Assembly (NCBI GenBank): GCA_003577145.1
Contig: QEUP01000001.1
Location: 62,001-126,000, forward strand
Reading direction: 5' to 3'
DNA length: 64,000 nt
DNA from: Acidobacteriota bacterium
GTDB taxonomy: Bacteria; Actinomycetota; Acidimicrobiia; Acidimicrobiales; Microtrichaceae
The notes under the pieces are model-generated. The model was not told the origin of the DNA. It was given only the letters and a program-made list of their open reading frames with translations, and did not search any database. Below are positions 16,005-24,803 of the stretch, piece after piece. The position numbers were made by a program, and so were the translations under genes. The first letter of the stretch is position 1. The number at the start of each line of letters is the position of its first letter.

Positions 16005-16994
16005 GTGCTACCCGTCGCGGTGGACGCCATGGGAGGAGATCATGCTCCGGGTGAGATAGTCCGGGGCGCGATCCTGGCTGAGGAGTCCTACGGCATCGCC
16101 GTCACGTTGGTCGGCGACCCCGAGCGACTCGCCGGGATGAGCAACCTCGAGATCGTTCCTTCCTCACAGGTGATCGCCATGGACGACGATCCGGGAGTCA
16201 GCGTCCGGCGCATGAAGGACGCGTCCATGGTGAGAGCAGCCGAGCTCGTGCGCGACGGCAAGGCCCGGGCGATGGTCGGCGCCGGGAACACCGGCGCCAC
16301 CATGGCCTCTGCGCTTCTTCGGATGGGGCGCATCAAGGGCCTGAAACGCCCGGCCATCGCAGCCGCGATACCCGATCTGGTGACCGACCACTTCACGGTC
16401 ATGCTGGACGTGGGAGCCAATGCCGAGTGCCCTCCGAGCCTTCTCCTCCAGTTCGCTCGGATGGGTGCGGCCTTTGCCCGGGAGCGCTTCGGATGCACCC
16501 GGCCCCGCGTGGGTCTGCTCTCGATAGGTGAGGAGGCCTCCAAGGGGGATTCGGTCGTCAAGGAGGCTCACGAGCTGCTCGACCAGCGGGGGTGGCAGGA
16601 TGCCGTCGGGGCCGAGTTCCTCGGCAACGCCGAGGGCCGGGACCTCATGGGCGCGCAGTTCGACGTGATCGTGACCGACGGCTTCACGGGTAACGTCGCC
16701 CTGAAGGGGCTCGAGGGGGGCATGAGCGCAGTCACGGCGCGCCTGGGGAAGGTCTTCTCCGACACTGCCGCGGGGCGCAAGGCCGGGGCGGCCCTGGGTG
16801 ATCAGCTCCAGGCTCTCTACGACCAGATCAACCCGGACCTGACCGGCGGCGCGATGCTGCTCGGCGTGCGGGGAGTGTGCATGATCGCCCACGGCTCCTC
16901 GAACGCGGTGGCGATAGCCAGCACCATCCGCCTCGCTGCCGAGATGGCCGACCACGACATCGTTGCCCGTCTGCGGGCCGCCATCGCCGATTGA
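16005..16994 (+). CDS. plsX: phosphate acyltransferase PlsX
   Basis: A 329-residue enzyme that converts acyl-ACP to acyl-phosphate for phosphatidic acid synthesis. The family start is VAVDAMGGDHAPGEIVRGA; other signatures are GNTGATMASALLRMGRIKG, VMLDVGANAECPP, LSIGEEASKG and DVIVTDGFTGNVALK. GTG 16005 gives the expected N-terminus 13 nt after rpmF. The acyl carrier protein gene follows downstream, so the acyl donor and its user are neighbours. Confidence 0.95.
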   Translation: MLPVAVDAMGGDHAPGEIVRGAILAEESYGIAVTLVGDPERLAGMSNLEIVPSSQVIAMDDDPGVSVRRMKDASMVRAAELVRDGKARAMVGAGNTGATMASALLRMGRIKGLKRPAIAAAIPDLVTDHFTVMLDVGANAECPPSLLLQFARMGAAFARERFGCTRPRVGLLSIGEEASKGDSVVKEAHELLDQRGWQDAVGAEFLGNAEGRDLMGAQFDVIVTDGFTGNVALKGLEGGMSAVTARLGKVFSDTAAGRKAGAALGDQLQALYDQINPDLTGGAMLLGVRGVCMIAHGSSNAVAIASTIRLAAEMADHDIVARLRAAIAD

Positions 16995-17114
16995 CCGCGA
17001 TAGCTCAATGATCGAGGACCTCCCTGCCGGCTCACGAAGGACGGTTGCGGCTCAGGACAGGGTCCGACCTGAACACAGTGGGAATGACCAGAGATTTATC
17101 CAAATATATAGAAA

Positions 17115-17144
17115 GTGAACGGATCGTATATCCAGCCGTTTCAC
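17115..17144. promoter_or_regulatory. imperfect palindrome in the AT-rich acpP upstream region
   Basis: GTGAACGGAT (17115-17124) and ATCCAGCCGTTTCAC (17130-17144) are complementary apart from three extra bases in the right arm. It sits in the most AT-rich stretch of the window (about 17085-17170), before a TAATGT hexamer at 17157-17162 that could be the -10 of acpP. It may be an operator for a fatty-acid synthesis regulator; none is identified. Confidence 0.35.
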
Positions 17145-17238
17145 AAGCGCACAAGCTAATGTTGAACCAACGTGATCGCCCGGGTCGGGCACCGGCTCTG
17201 GCCCGACGGTGATCCGTCGAGCAACCAGGAGGGCTGAG

Positions 17239-17532
17239 GTGCCCGCGGAGACGCATACCGAGCAAGGACCACTGGGTCGCGACGAGGTCCTGGATCTGAT
17301 CCGGGATCGCCTCGCTGACATCCTCGAGATCGAACCCGAGGGAATCGGCGAAGGCGACTCGTTTCAGGACGATCTCAAGGCCGACTCCCTTGCACTGATC
17401 GAGCTGGTCGAGGCGCTCGAAGAAGAGCTCGGCGAGCGGTCGGTCGGTTTCCGGATAGAAGACGAGGATCTGGAGGATCTCAAGACCGTCCGTGATGCCG
17501 TCGACTACGTCGTCGGCAGGCTGGGGCCATGA
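17239..17532 (+). CDS. acpP: acyl carrier protein
   Basis: A 97-residue acyl carrier protein. The phosphopantetheine attachment serine is S50 in LKADSLALIELVEALEEE, the standard D-S-L motif. The first 12 residues are an extra polar stretch before the usual helix I. The GTG at 17239 has AGGAGG six nt upstream, the best ribosome binding site nearby. It carries growing acyl chains for fatty acid synthesis and for PlsX encoded just upstream; rnc follows, as in many bacteria. Confidence 0.93.
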   Translation: MPAETHTEQGPLGRDEVLDLIRDRLADILEIEPEGIGEGDSFQDDLKADSLALIELVEALEEELGERSVGFRIEDEDLEDLKTVRDAVDYVVGRLGP

Positions 17533-17582
17533 CCGCCGAACTGTGGTTTGTGGTCGAGGCATTAGTGAACAATCAGGGCTAG

Positions 17583-18359
17583 GTGGATAGGCGAGGCGAT
17601 AAGCAGGGCCTCGAGGCCCTCGTGGGCCGGCTCGGTCACGACTTCTCCGACCCGGCGCTGCTGGTCGCCGCGCTGTCCCACCGTTCATGGTGTGCCGAGA
17701 ACGGTCAGGTCGAGTCGAACGAGCGGCTCGAGTTCCTCGGTGACTCCGTCCTGGGCATGGTGGTCACCGACCACCTGTTCCGCGAGTACCCGGAGCTGAA
17801 CGAAGGTCAGCTCGCCAAGCTACGGGCTTCGGTTGTGTCGACCCCGGCGCTGGCCGAGATGGCGCGGAAGGTGGGGCTCGGCCAGGCTCTCCTGCTGGGC
17901 AAGGGCGAGGACGCGACCGGGGGCCGCGAGAAGCCGTCGATACTCGGCGATGCCATGGAAGCCGTCATAGGAGCGCTCTTCCTCGACGGTGGCCGCGACA
18001 CCGCTGCCAGGGTGGTCCTGGAGCTGTTGGACGAACGGATCCGGGAAGCCGCCGCAGGGCCGGGTGGTCGCGACTTCAAGACCCGGCTCCAGGAGCTGGT
18101 CGCCCAGCGCTTCGAGGAGCTGCCCCGCTACAGCATGACCGACGAGGGCCCAGACCATGACAAGCGCTTTCATGCCACGGTCCGCGTGCGCGGAGCCGTG
18201 TGGGGTGACGGCGTGGGTCGTTCCAAGAAGGAGGCCGAGCAAGCAGCCGCCGAGGTGGCCTGCGGGCTGCTCACGGAGGGCCAACCGCTCGGCACCCGGC
18301 CCGCGAGGGTGTCGGAGTCCCGAGCTGTCGACCACGAGAAGGACCGGACTGATGCCTGA
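17583..18359 (+). CDS. rnc: ribonuclease III
   Basis: A 258-residue double-strand-specific endoribonuclease that processes rRNA precursors and degrades structured mRNA. The RNase III signature NERLEFLGDSVL is at residues 46-57, with the metal ligands E and D in place; the second acidic cluster is GDAMEAVIGALFLDGG. A double-stranded RNA binding domain covers about residues 158-227 (FKTRLQELVAQR... to KKEAEQAAAEVA). It ends in a ~30-residue polar tail and overlaps mutM by 8 nt. Confidence 0.96.
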   Translation: MDRRGDKQGLEALVGRLGHDFSDPALLVAALSHRSWCAENGQVESNERLEFLGDSVLGMVVTDHLFREYPELNEGQLAKLRASVVSTPALAEMARKVGLGQALLLGKGEDATGGREKPSILGDAMEAVIGALFLDGGRDTAARVVLELLDERIREAAAGPGGRDFKTRLQELVAQRFEELPRYSMTDEGPDHDKRFHATVRVRGAVWGDGVGRSKKEAEQAAAEVACGLLTEGQPLGTRPARVSESRAVDHEKDRTDA

Positions 18360-19188
18360 GCTGCCCGAGATCGAGGTTCTTCGTCGCGAGATCGAGCGTG
18401 AGGTGGTGGGCAAGAAGATCAAGAAGAGCGAGCTCTCGAGCCTCGGGTCGACGTCGCATCACCCCAACAAGAAGCACTTCAGCAGCCGGATCGACGGGGC
18501 GAAGGTGACCAGGGTCGAGCGACGGGGGACCTGGCTGCTGCTCAGCCTCGACAACGAACACATCCTGGTCATCAAGCTGGGGAAGGGAGCCAAGCTGGTA
18601 CGGGCAGCCTCCCGCGCGAAGGTCGAGGACGGCACCGAGATCACCCTCACCTTCACCCAGCACGGCCAACTCCGCCTGGTGGACCCCAAGAAGAAGAGCG
18701 AGGTCTTCATCGTTCCCGACGAGGAGCTGGCCGAGACGCTGCCCGAGCTCGCCGACTATGGCGCCGATCCGGTCGACAACCCGATGTCTTGGACGACCTT
18801 CGGAGAGGCGCTGCTACGGCGTGACGGCAAGCTGAAGAGCCTGTTGATGGACTCGACGTTCATCACCGGGGTCGGGCCGGTCTACTCCGACGAGATCCTC
18901 TTCAATGCGGGCCTCCGGTACGACCGCACCGCCGCCTCGCTCTCCTCGCAGGAGATCCGTCGGCTCTACCGGGCCCTCGTCGAGACGCTTCACGATGCCA
19001 TCAAGTACCGGGGTGCCTCGATCGGCGAGCAGCCCTTCGTCGATCTCCACGGCGAGCCGGGCGAATATCAGGAACACCTCAACGTGTACGGGCGAGAGGG
19101 CGAGATGAGCCCCCGGGCCCGAGGGCCCATCGTCAAGACCCGCTTCGGCAACACCTACACCTATTACTGCGAGCAGACCCAGGTGTGA
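18352..19188 (+). CDS. mutM: divergent MutM/Nei (Fpg) family DNA glycosylase lacking the zinc finger
   Basis: A 278-residue Fpg/Nei-family protein at the usual mutM position between rnc and smc. The catalytic N-terminus PELPEIE is intact (Pro nucleophile and Glu), and the helix-two-turn-helix region GVGPVYSDEILFNAGLR and the late VYGREGE are present. Several normally conserved features are not. The lysine of the RRxKYLL motif is Thr (RRGTWLLL). The H-L-G-M-S-G loop reads KLGKGA. The C-terminal finger retains one of four cysteines and lacks the DNA-contacting arginine (FGNTYTYYCEQTQV). It may use a zincless finger, as NEIL1-like enzymes do, or have a changed substrate. Confidence 0.85.
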   Translation: MPELPEIEVLRREIEREVVGKKIKKSELSSLGSTSHHPNKKHFSSRIDGAKVTRVERRGTWLLLSLDNEHILVIKLGKGAKLVRAASRAKVEDGTEITLTFTQHGQLRLVDPKKKSEVFIVPDEELAETLPELADYGADPVDNPMSWTTFGEALLRRDGKLKSLLMDSTFITGVGPVYSDEILFNAGLRYDRTAASLSSQEIRRLYRALVETLHDAIKYRGASIGEQPFVDLHGEPGEYQEHLNVYGREGEMSPRARGPIVKTRFGNTYTYYCEQTQV

Positions 19189-19294
19189 CCGCGGCCCACC
19201 CACCCCTGAGTGAGCTGGTCTGCAGGGCCGTCCGTGCTCCCGGCTTGGCCCGGTTGCTCCGGCCGGGGTGCACCTGAGCCGCCTGCCGCCGCGG

Positions 19295-19300
19295 TACATT
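19295..19300 (+). promoter_or_regulatory. -10 box of smc
   Basis: TACATT lies about 28 nt before the chosen smc start, giving a leader of some 22 nt that contains the GGGAG binding site. Confidence 0.45.
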
Positions 19301-19328
19301 CGGCAGTCAGCGCGAGCTGGGAGTGGCC

Positions 19329-22300
19329 TTGTTCCTGAAGTCGTTGTCCATGAAGGGTTTCAAGTCCTTCGCCGAGTCGACCGCTCTCGATCTTCAGCCG
19401 GGCGTCACGGTCGTGGTCGGTCCCAACGGGTCGGGCAAGTCCAACGTGGTCGACGCCATCGGCTGGGTTCTGGGCGCTCAGGCGCCCTCCACGGTGAGGT
19501 CCCAGAAGATGGACGACGTGATCTTCGCCGGTAGCGCCAGTCGCCCCGCCCTGGGCCGGGCCGAGGTGACGCTCACCATCGACAACGCCGCGGGACTGCT
19601 GCCCATCGAGTTCACCGAGGTGACCATCAGCAGAACGCTGTTCAGGTCAGGCGAAAGCGAGTACGCCCTCAACGGGGTGCCGTGCCGGTTGCTCGACGTC
19701 CAGGACCTGCTGTCCGACACCGGGGTCGGTCGCCAGCAGCACACCATCATCTCCCAGGGCCAGATCGACAGTGTGCTCAACTCCAGACCCGAGGACCGGC
19801 GTCTCATCATCGAAGAGGCCGCTGGTGTCCTCAAATACCGGAAGCGCAAGGAGAAGTCCGAACGCCGGCTGGCGTCAACGGAGGCCAACCTGACGCGGAT
19901 ACAGGATCTTCTCCGCGAGGTCCGGCGCCAGCTGCGCCCGCTCGAGAAGCAGGCGGAGGCCGCGCGACGCCACGGCGACCTGCTCAACGAGCTGACCACG
20001 TTGAAGATCCACTCGTCGGGCCGCGACCTGCGGCGCCTCCGCACGCATCTGGAGCAGCTGAACAAGCGCCAGGGCGAGCTGTCCGGCGAGGATCGCGATC
20101 TTCGTGAGCGGCTCTCGGCACTCGACAGCGGCATCATGCAAACCGAGTCACGACTGACGGCCATGGGAGGGGACGATCTCGGAGACTCCCTAGCCGGTTA
20201 CGAGAGCGCTCGCCAACGGGCCCGGGGCCAGCTGGCGGTCCTGGTGGAGCGCCGCCGCGGGCTGGAACGGGACCGTGCCTCGTTCGTGCAGCAGGAAGTC
20301 GTGGTATCCCTCGAATCCGACAAGGAGGTGCTCGTCGAAGAACTGCGCGGCGTGGGAGCCCAGGGTGACGAGCTGGCCCGTGACCTCACGGAGCTCGACT
20401 CGGCCCGCGCAGCCCTGCAGAACGACCTGGCCCTGCTCGAGGGCCAGAGCAGCGAGCACGACCGGGGCCCCGGGGCCGAGGCGGCCGAGCTACGTGGCGA
20501 GCAGTCGGCTCTGCGGGGTTCCATCCAGCGTGGCGAGAGCGACTGTGAGCGCGTGCACAAGAGGCTCGGTTTCCTCCGCCACCGTGCCGACCGGCTGGAG
20601 GCCGAGGCGCAAGGACTCCGGCAGGAGCTGGCCGATGCCGAACAGGCCGAGATGCCCCTTGTTGCCCGCCTGGAAGCCGTCGAGGGCTCGCGTCACGAAC
20701 GCCAGGAGCTGCTCAACGATGCCGAAGCGGCGGCCCGCCGGGCGGAAGGCGAGCACAACGCGTGGACCGCCCGGGTCGAGGCGCTGACCGTTGCCCGCGA
20801 CGAGGCGCGGTGCCGCTCCCGGGTCGATGAGCTCGCAGGAGTCGAGGGGGTTGCCGGTGCGCTGATCGACCTGGTTGACATCGACGACGGCTGGGCGGCC
20901 GCGGTCGAGGCGGCGGCCGGTGAGGCCCTGCAAGCGATCGTGGTGGAGGATGCTCCCGCCGCCAGGCGTGCCTTCGGCTCCCTGCTGACCAAGGAAGCGG
21001 CTGGGGCGGTCCTTCAGGTGCCCCAGCCCCGTGCCGGCACCGCGCCGGCTGATTTCGGTGAACCGGTTCGTCGCCATGTCCGAGGGCGGAGCCCGGGAGT
21101 CGACGCCCTGCTGGACTTCCTCTTGGCGAAGGCGGTGCTGGTGCAGGGCCCGTGGACCGCCGCCGCCGACCTCGCCCTGTCCAATCCCGGCTGGATGGTG
21201 GTGACGCGAGAGGGGCACCTCTTCGGTCCTGGCGGATGGCGAGTGGGTGGCGAGCCCAGTTCGAGCACAGAAGCTGCGTTGGCCGAGGCGCGCGAGCGGA
21301 GCAAGGGCACCGCTTCGCTGAGCGAAGCTGCACGTGAGCGGGTTGCGCAGGCGAAGGTTGCCCTGGAGAGCGTTCGTCGCGAGGAGGCGGCTGTCTCTCG
21401 GCACCTCGATGCCAACGACAGCCGGCTGGCAGCCGCGGCCGACGGGCTCCAGCGAATCGAGACCGACCGTCTCGAGGCGCAGACCGAGATCGAGGCCCAA
21501 CGTGCACACCTCGACGACCTCTGTGATCGGGTTCAGCGCGAGAAGCAGCGGATGGCGGAGGTGCAGGCCCGGCTGCCGTTGCTCGAGGCCGCCGAGTCCG
21601 AATCCGAGGATCGCTCACGCAAGCTGGCCGAGGCTCGCGCCAAGCTCGACGAGCGATCGAACCAGATCACCGACCGGCATACCGAGCTCGGGATCCGAGC
21701 CGCGGGCCTCGATGAGCGAAAGCAGCTGCTGGAGCGTCGCATTGCCGAGATCGACGAGCGACTGGCAGGACTCCATGACCAGCGGGAGGCTGCGGCGCGA
21801 CGCACCGCCGAGCTAGGGCTGAGGGAGGCCGCGATCGAGCGTCTGAGCGCCTTCGTCGCGGGACGCCTCGAGGCAGTTGAGCACGAGCTCGAGGGCCTGC
21901 GTCAGAGGCGCCGTCGGCAGTCCGAGGAGGTCCTCGAGGTCACAGCCCGCCTCGAGGACTTGAGGGCTGAGCGCGAGACGACGGAGAAGCGCTTGGAGGA
22001 GGTTCGCGAGCTGCTCCAGCGCGCCGGGGTCGACGATGCCGAGACCCGGTTGCGGATCGAGACCGCCACCGAGCAGCTCCGGCACGAGCTCGATTGCGAA
22101 CCCGAGGCGGCCATGGTGGCAGCTTGCCCGCCACTGGAGGAGGGTGTCACCGTGGCGTCGCGCATCCGCGAGCTGGAGCGTGAACTGCGCCTGATGGGTC
22201 CCATCAACCCCCTTGCGCTGCACGAGCACGAGGTGCTCGGGGAGCGACACGAATTCCTCAAGGGCCAGCTCGACGACGTCAGGCAGACGCGTCGTGATCT

Positions 22301-22802
22301 GAACAAGGTCATCCGGGCCATCGACGCCGAGATCGTCAACGTGTTCGCTGCGGCCTATGCCGATGTCGCCGCCAACTTCGAGGAGCTCTTCGAGACGCTC
22401 TTCCCGGGAGGACGCGGAAGGCTTCGCCTCACCGAGCCGGACGACCTGCTCCATACCGGGATAGAGATCGAAGCCAAACCGTCAGGCAAGAACGTGCGTA
22501 GGCTCTCGTTGCTCTCCGGGGGCGAGCGGTCGCTCACAGCTCTGGCGTTTCTCTTCGCGGTGTTCCGGAGCCGCCCGTCACCGTTCTATGTGATGGACGA
22601 GGTCGAGGCCGCCCTGGACGATGTCAACCTCCACCGCTTCCTCGAGTTGGTCAACGAGTTCCGCGAGAGCGCACAGCTCCTGATAGTGAGTCACCAGAAG
22701 CGCACCATGGAGGCAGCCGACGTGCTGTACGGGGTCACCATGGAGCCCGGTGGCTCCTCCAAGGTCGTCTCGGAGCGGGTTTCGGCCGTCGTCGCCTCTT
22801 GA
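19329..22802 (+). CDS. smc: chromosome segregation protein SMC
   Basis: A condensin ATPase of 1157 residues, the normal length. Walker A GPNGSGKSN is near residue 33, QGQID and the adjacent arginine-rich region follow, and two long coiled coils (about 165-480 and 640-960) flank a hinge near 490-600. The C-terminal head has the ABC signature LSLLSGGERSLTALA and Walker B FYVMDEVEAALDD. TTG 19329 is preferred over GTG 19323 because GGGAG then has a 5-nt spacing and the protein starts FLKSL, as in other SMCs. ScpA/ScpB are not in the window. Confidence 0.96.
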   Translation: MFLKSLSMKGFKSFAESTALDLQPGVTVVVGPNGSGKSNVVDAIGWVLGAQAPSTVRSQKMDDVIFAGSASRPALGRAEVTLTIDNAAGLLPIEFTEVTISRTLFRSGESEYALNGVPCRLLDVQDLLSDTGVGRQQHTIISQGQIDSVLNSRPEDRRLIIEEAAGVLKYRKRKEKSERRLASTEANLTRIQDLLREVRRQLRPLEKQAEAARRHGDLLNELTTLKIHSSGRDLRRLRTHLEQLNKRQGELSGEDRDLRERLSALDSGIMQTESRLTAMGGDDLGDSLAGYESARQRARGQLAVLVERRRGLERDRASFVQQEVVVSLESDKEVLVEELRGVGAQGDELARDLTELDSARAALQNDLALLEGQSSEHDRGPGAEAAELRGEQSALRGSIQRGESDCERVHKRLGFLRHRADRLEAEAQGLRQELADAEQAEMPLVARLEAVEGSRHERQELLNDAEAAARRAEGEHNAWTARVEALTVARDEARCRSRVDELAGVEGVAGALIDLVDIDDGWAAAVEAAAGEALQAIVVEDAPAARRAFGSLLTKEAAGAVLQVPQPRAGTAPADFGEPVRRHVRGRSPGVDALLDFLLAKAVLVQGPWTAAADLALSNPGWMVVTREGHLFGPGGWRVGGEPSSSTEAALAEARERSKGTASLSEAARERVAQAKVALESVRREEAAVSRHLDANDSRLAAAADGLQRIETDRLEAQTEIEAQRAHLDDLCDRVQREKQRMAEVQARLPLLEAAESESEDRSRKLAEARAKLDERSNQITDRHTELGIRAAGLDERKQLLERRIAEIDERLAGLHDQREAAARRTAELGLREAAIERLSAFVAGRLEAVEHELEGLRQRRRRQSEEVLEVTARLEDLRAERETTEKRLEEVRELLQRAGVDDAETRLRIETATEQLRHELDCEPEAAMVAACPPLEEGVTVASRIRELERELRLMGPINPLALHEHEVLGERHEFLKGQLDDVRQTRRDLNKVIRAIDAEIVNVFAAAYADVAANFEELFETLFPGGRGRLRLTEPDDLLHTGIEIEAKPSGKNVRRLSLLSGGERSLTALAFLFAVFRSRPSPFYVMDEVEAALDDVNLHRFLELVNEFRESAQLLIVSHQKRTMEAADVLYGVTMEPGGSSKVVSERVSAVVAS

Positions 22803-22810
22803 GTGGTCCG

Positions 22811-22831
22811 TGCGCGATACTGATTCGCGCA
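22811..22831. terminator. perfect inverted repeat after smc
   Basis: TGCGCGA (22811-22817) and TCGCGCA (22825-22831) are exactly complementary around a 7-nt loop, 9 nt after the smc stop codon. No T tract follows. It may be a terminator or an operator for the GNAT gene. Confidence 0.4.
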
Positions 22832-22958
22832 TGAATTCGGGGCCCCGGTACTTGAGGGTGGCCCCTGTGCTGCCGACTCTCTTCACGAGGAAGCATCGAG
22901 TAGCTCCAGAGGTGAAGCGATCGACCCCTCACCCATACCCGCCGAGTACATACCCTAC

Positions 22959-23747
22959 GTGGAGAACCTGGAGGAGCTCGCGGCCAACGCGTGGCCGGCA
23001 CCCGTCGTCCAAACCGTCGACGGGTGGCGGCTGAGGTTCGGTTGGGGTGTGACGAGACGCGCCAACTCGGTACTCACGACAGCACGCGGGGCAAGGCTGC
23101 CCCTGCCCGACAAGGTGGCCCTCGCCGAGGAGTTCTACGCGCGCCGTCTCCGCCCGGCGATGTTCGCAGTGAGTGAGGTCTCCAGCCCCGCGGGCGTCGA
23201 TGCGTTCCTGGCCGACCGTGGCTACAACCGCGACACGGTGGTGGCGGTTCAGATAGCAGACGCACGGGATGTGGCAGAAACGGACGCGCCTCCCGTGGCC
23301 GAGGTCACCATCGGCGAGTCCCTGACCGACGAATGGGTCCACGACTGGTGGGTCTTCGCCGAGCGCCGGGACAAGTCCTCGACCGACGATCCAGAGGTGG
23401 TTGCCCGCGTCATCCTGGAGAGCACCGGCCCTCGGACTGCTTACGTCGAGTCCCGGCTCGCCGGGCGGGTCGCGGCCGTGGGCCGGGTGACGGTCGAGCG
23501 AGGCTGGGCCGGGATCTTCGCTGTCGCCACCGACCCCGATCTTCGGCGCAAGGGGTTCGCGAGGCAGGGACTGGTCGAGATGGCCCGCTGGGCTCTCTCG
23601 GCCGGCGCGAACGCCATGTACGTGCAGGTCGAGGAGGAGAACCGGGCGGCGCTCGACTTGTACGAGAACTGCGGCTTCGGTACCGCCTATCGTTACTGGT
23701 ACCGCCGGCGGGGAGACGCCGGCGAGTCCGACGAAGCGAGCCGCTGA
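22959..23747 (+). CDS. GNAT family N-acetyltransferase
   Basis: A 262-residue protein. The N-terminal ~110 residues (LAANAWPAPVVQTVDGWRLRFGWGVTRRANSV) are of the kind found at the front of actinobacterial GNAT proteins. The C-terminal GNAT domain has the acetyl-CoA loop VATDPDLRRKGFARQGLVEM and the closing NRAALDLYENCGFG. The substrate is unknown. GTG 22959 is preceded six nt upstream by TACATA, a weak -10 match, so a leaderless start is possible. Confidence 0.85.
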   Translation: MENLEELAANAWPAPVVQTVDGWRLRFGWGVTRRANSVLTTARGARLPLPDKVALAEEFYARRLRPAMFAVSEVSSPAGVDAFLADRGYNRDTVVAVQIADARDVAETDAPPVAEVTIGESLTDEWVHDWWVFAERRDKSSTDDPEVVARVILESTGPRTAYVESRLAGRVAAVGRVTVERGWAGIFAVATDPDLRRKGFARQGLVEMARWALSAGANAMYVQVEEENRAALDLYENCGFGTAYRYWYRRRGDAGESDEASR

Positions 23748-23789
23748 GCTGGATCGAGCCGGCCCGGGACTCCCCGGACAAGCCACCGA

Positions 23790-24803
23790 TCACGGCACGC
23801 GATTGAACCAGACCAGGCTGAGCGTCGCAGTGAGCGCCAAGGCGACGAGGGCTGCGCCGACATACCGCGCGGTGACCTCGACCTCTTCGGTCTCGGAGCC
23901 GATCTCCTTGCCGAGATCAGCGTAGACCTCGCTCAACTCGCCCGCGGTTTCAGCGGTGAAGAACTTGCCGCCCGTCTCCTCGGCCAGTTCCCTCAGCGCG
24001 CCTTCATCGACTGGAACCGGTACCGGCGACGGAATACCGGTGCCGTCGATGTCGACCTCGATCACTCCCTCAGGGGTGCCGAAGGAGATGGTCGAGACCG
24101 GAATGCCGGCGGCTTGGGCCTCGGGGATGGCCGCAGTCGTAGGCCTGCCGACCGTCGTCTCCCCGTCTGACATCACCACGATCGTCGCCGGGGGCTCGCT
24201 GGTCTGCCCGTCCTCGTCTGCGCCCTGCCCATCCTCCGAGCCGTCTTCCTCGACCAACGAGGTTGTCTCGATGGCATCCAAGGAAGCGAAGACTGCTTCG
24301 CCGATCGCAGTGCTCTCGTCCAGTTCGATCTCGTCGATCGCGTCGCGCACGGCCTGATGATCGGTTGTCGGCGAGACCTGCACGACGGCCTCCCCGTTGA
24401 AGGTCACCAGTCCGACGTGCAAACCGTCGGGGATCGTGTCGAGGAACTGGATCGCCGCGGTCTGGGCCGCCTCGATCCGGGAGGGATCTATGTCGTCGGC
24501 CTCCATCGACAACGAGGTGTCGATGGCGAGCATCACCGTCGCTCGTTCGACAGGCACCTCGACCTCGTCTGCGGGTTGGGCGTAGGCCATCACCATGACG
24601 CTGAGGGACAGCAGGAACACGGCAGCCACCACGTGGCGCCTCCAGCGGGGTCGCTTGGGGGCGACGGAGTCCAGCAGCGAGATGTTGGTGAACCGGACTG
24701 CGTACTTGGTGCCCCTCAGCTGGAGGAGCGCATAGACGATCGCCAGGACGCCCACGCCGATGAGTAGCCAGAGTCGGGCAGGCGCGAGAAACGTCCAGGT
24801 CAT
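23790..24803 (-). CDS. VWA domain membrane protein (BatA-like)
   Basis: A 337-residue protein. Membrane segments lie at about residues 10-27, 58-74 and 312-330, with a von Willebrand A domain between. The MIDAS metal site D-x-S-x-S is DTSLSM near residue 95, with the later T and D ligands in ESTAIGEAV and VVMSDGETT. This is the arrangement of BatA/BatB proteins, which work with MoxR ATPases and DUF58 proteins in protein maturation or envelope stress. An acidic insert (EEDGSEDGQGADEDGQ) interrupts the VWA domain. Its start overlaps the DUF58 stop by 4 nt. Confidence 0.88.
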   Translation of the reverse strand: MTWTFLAPARLWLLIGVGVLAIVYALLQLRGTKYAVRFTNISLLDSVAPKRPRWRRHVVAAVFLLSLSVMVMAYAQPADEVEVPVERATVMLAIDTSLSMEADDIDPSRIEAAQTAAIQFLDTIPDGLHVGLVTFNGEAVVQVSPTTDHQAVRDAIDEIELDESTAIGEAVFASLDAIETTSLVEEDGSEDGQGADEDGQTSEPPATIVVMSDGETTVGRPTTAAIPEAQAAGIPVSTISFGTPEGVIEVDIDGTGIPSPVPVPVDEGALRELAEETGGKFFTAETAGELSEVYADLGKEIGSETEEVEVTARYVGAALVALALTATLSLVWFNRVP

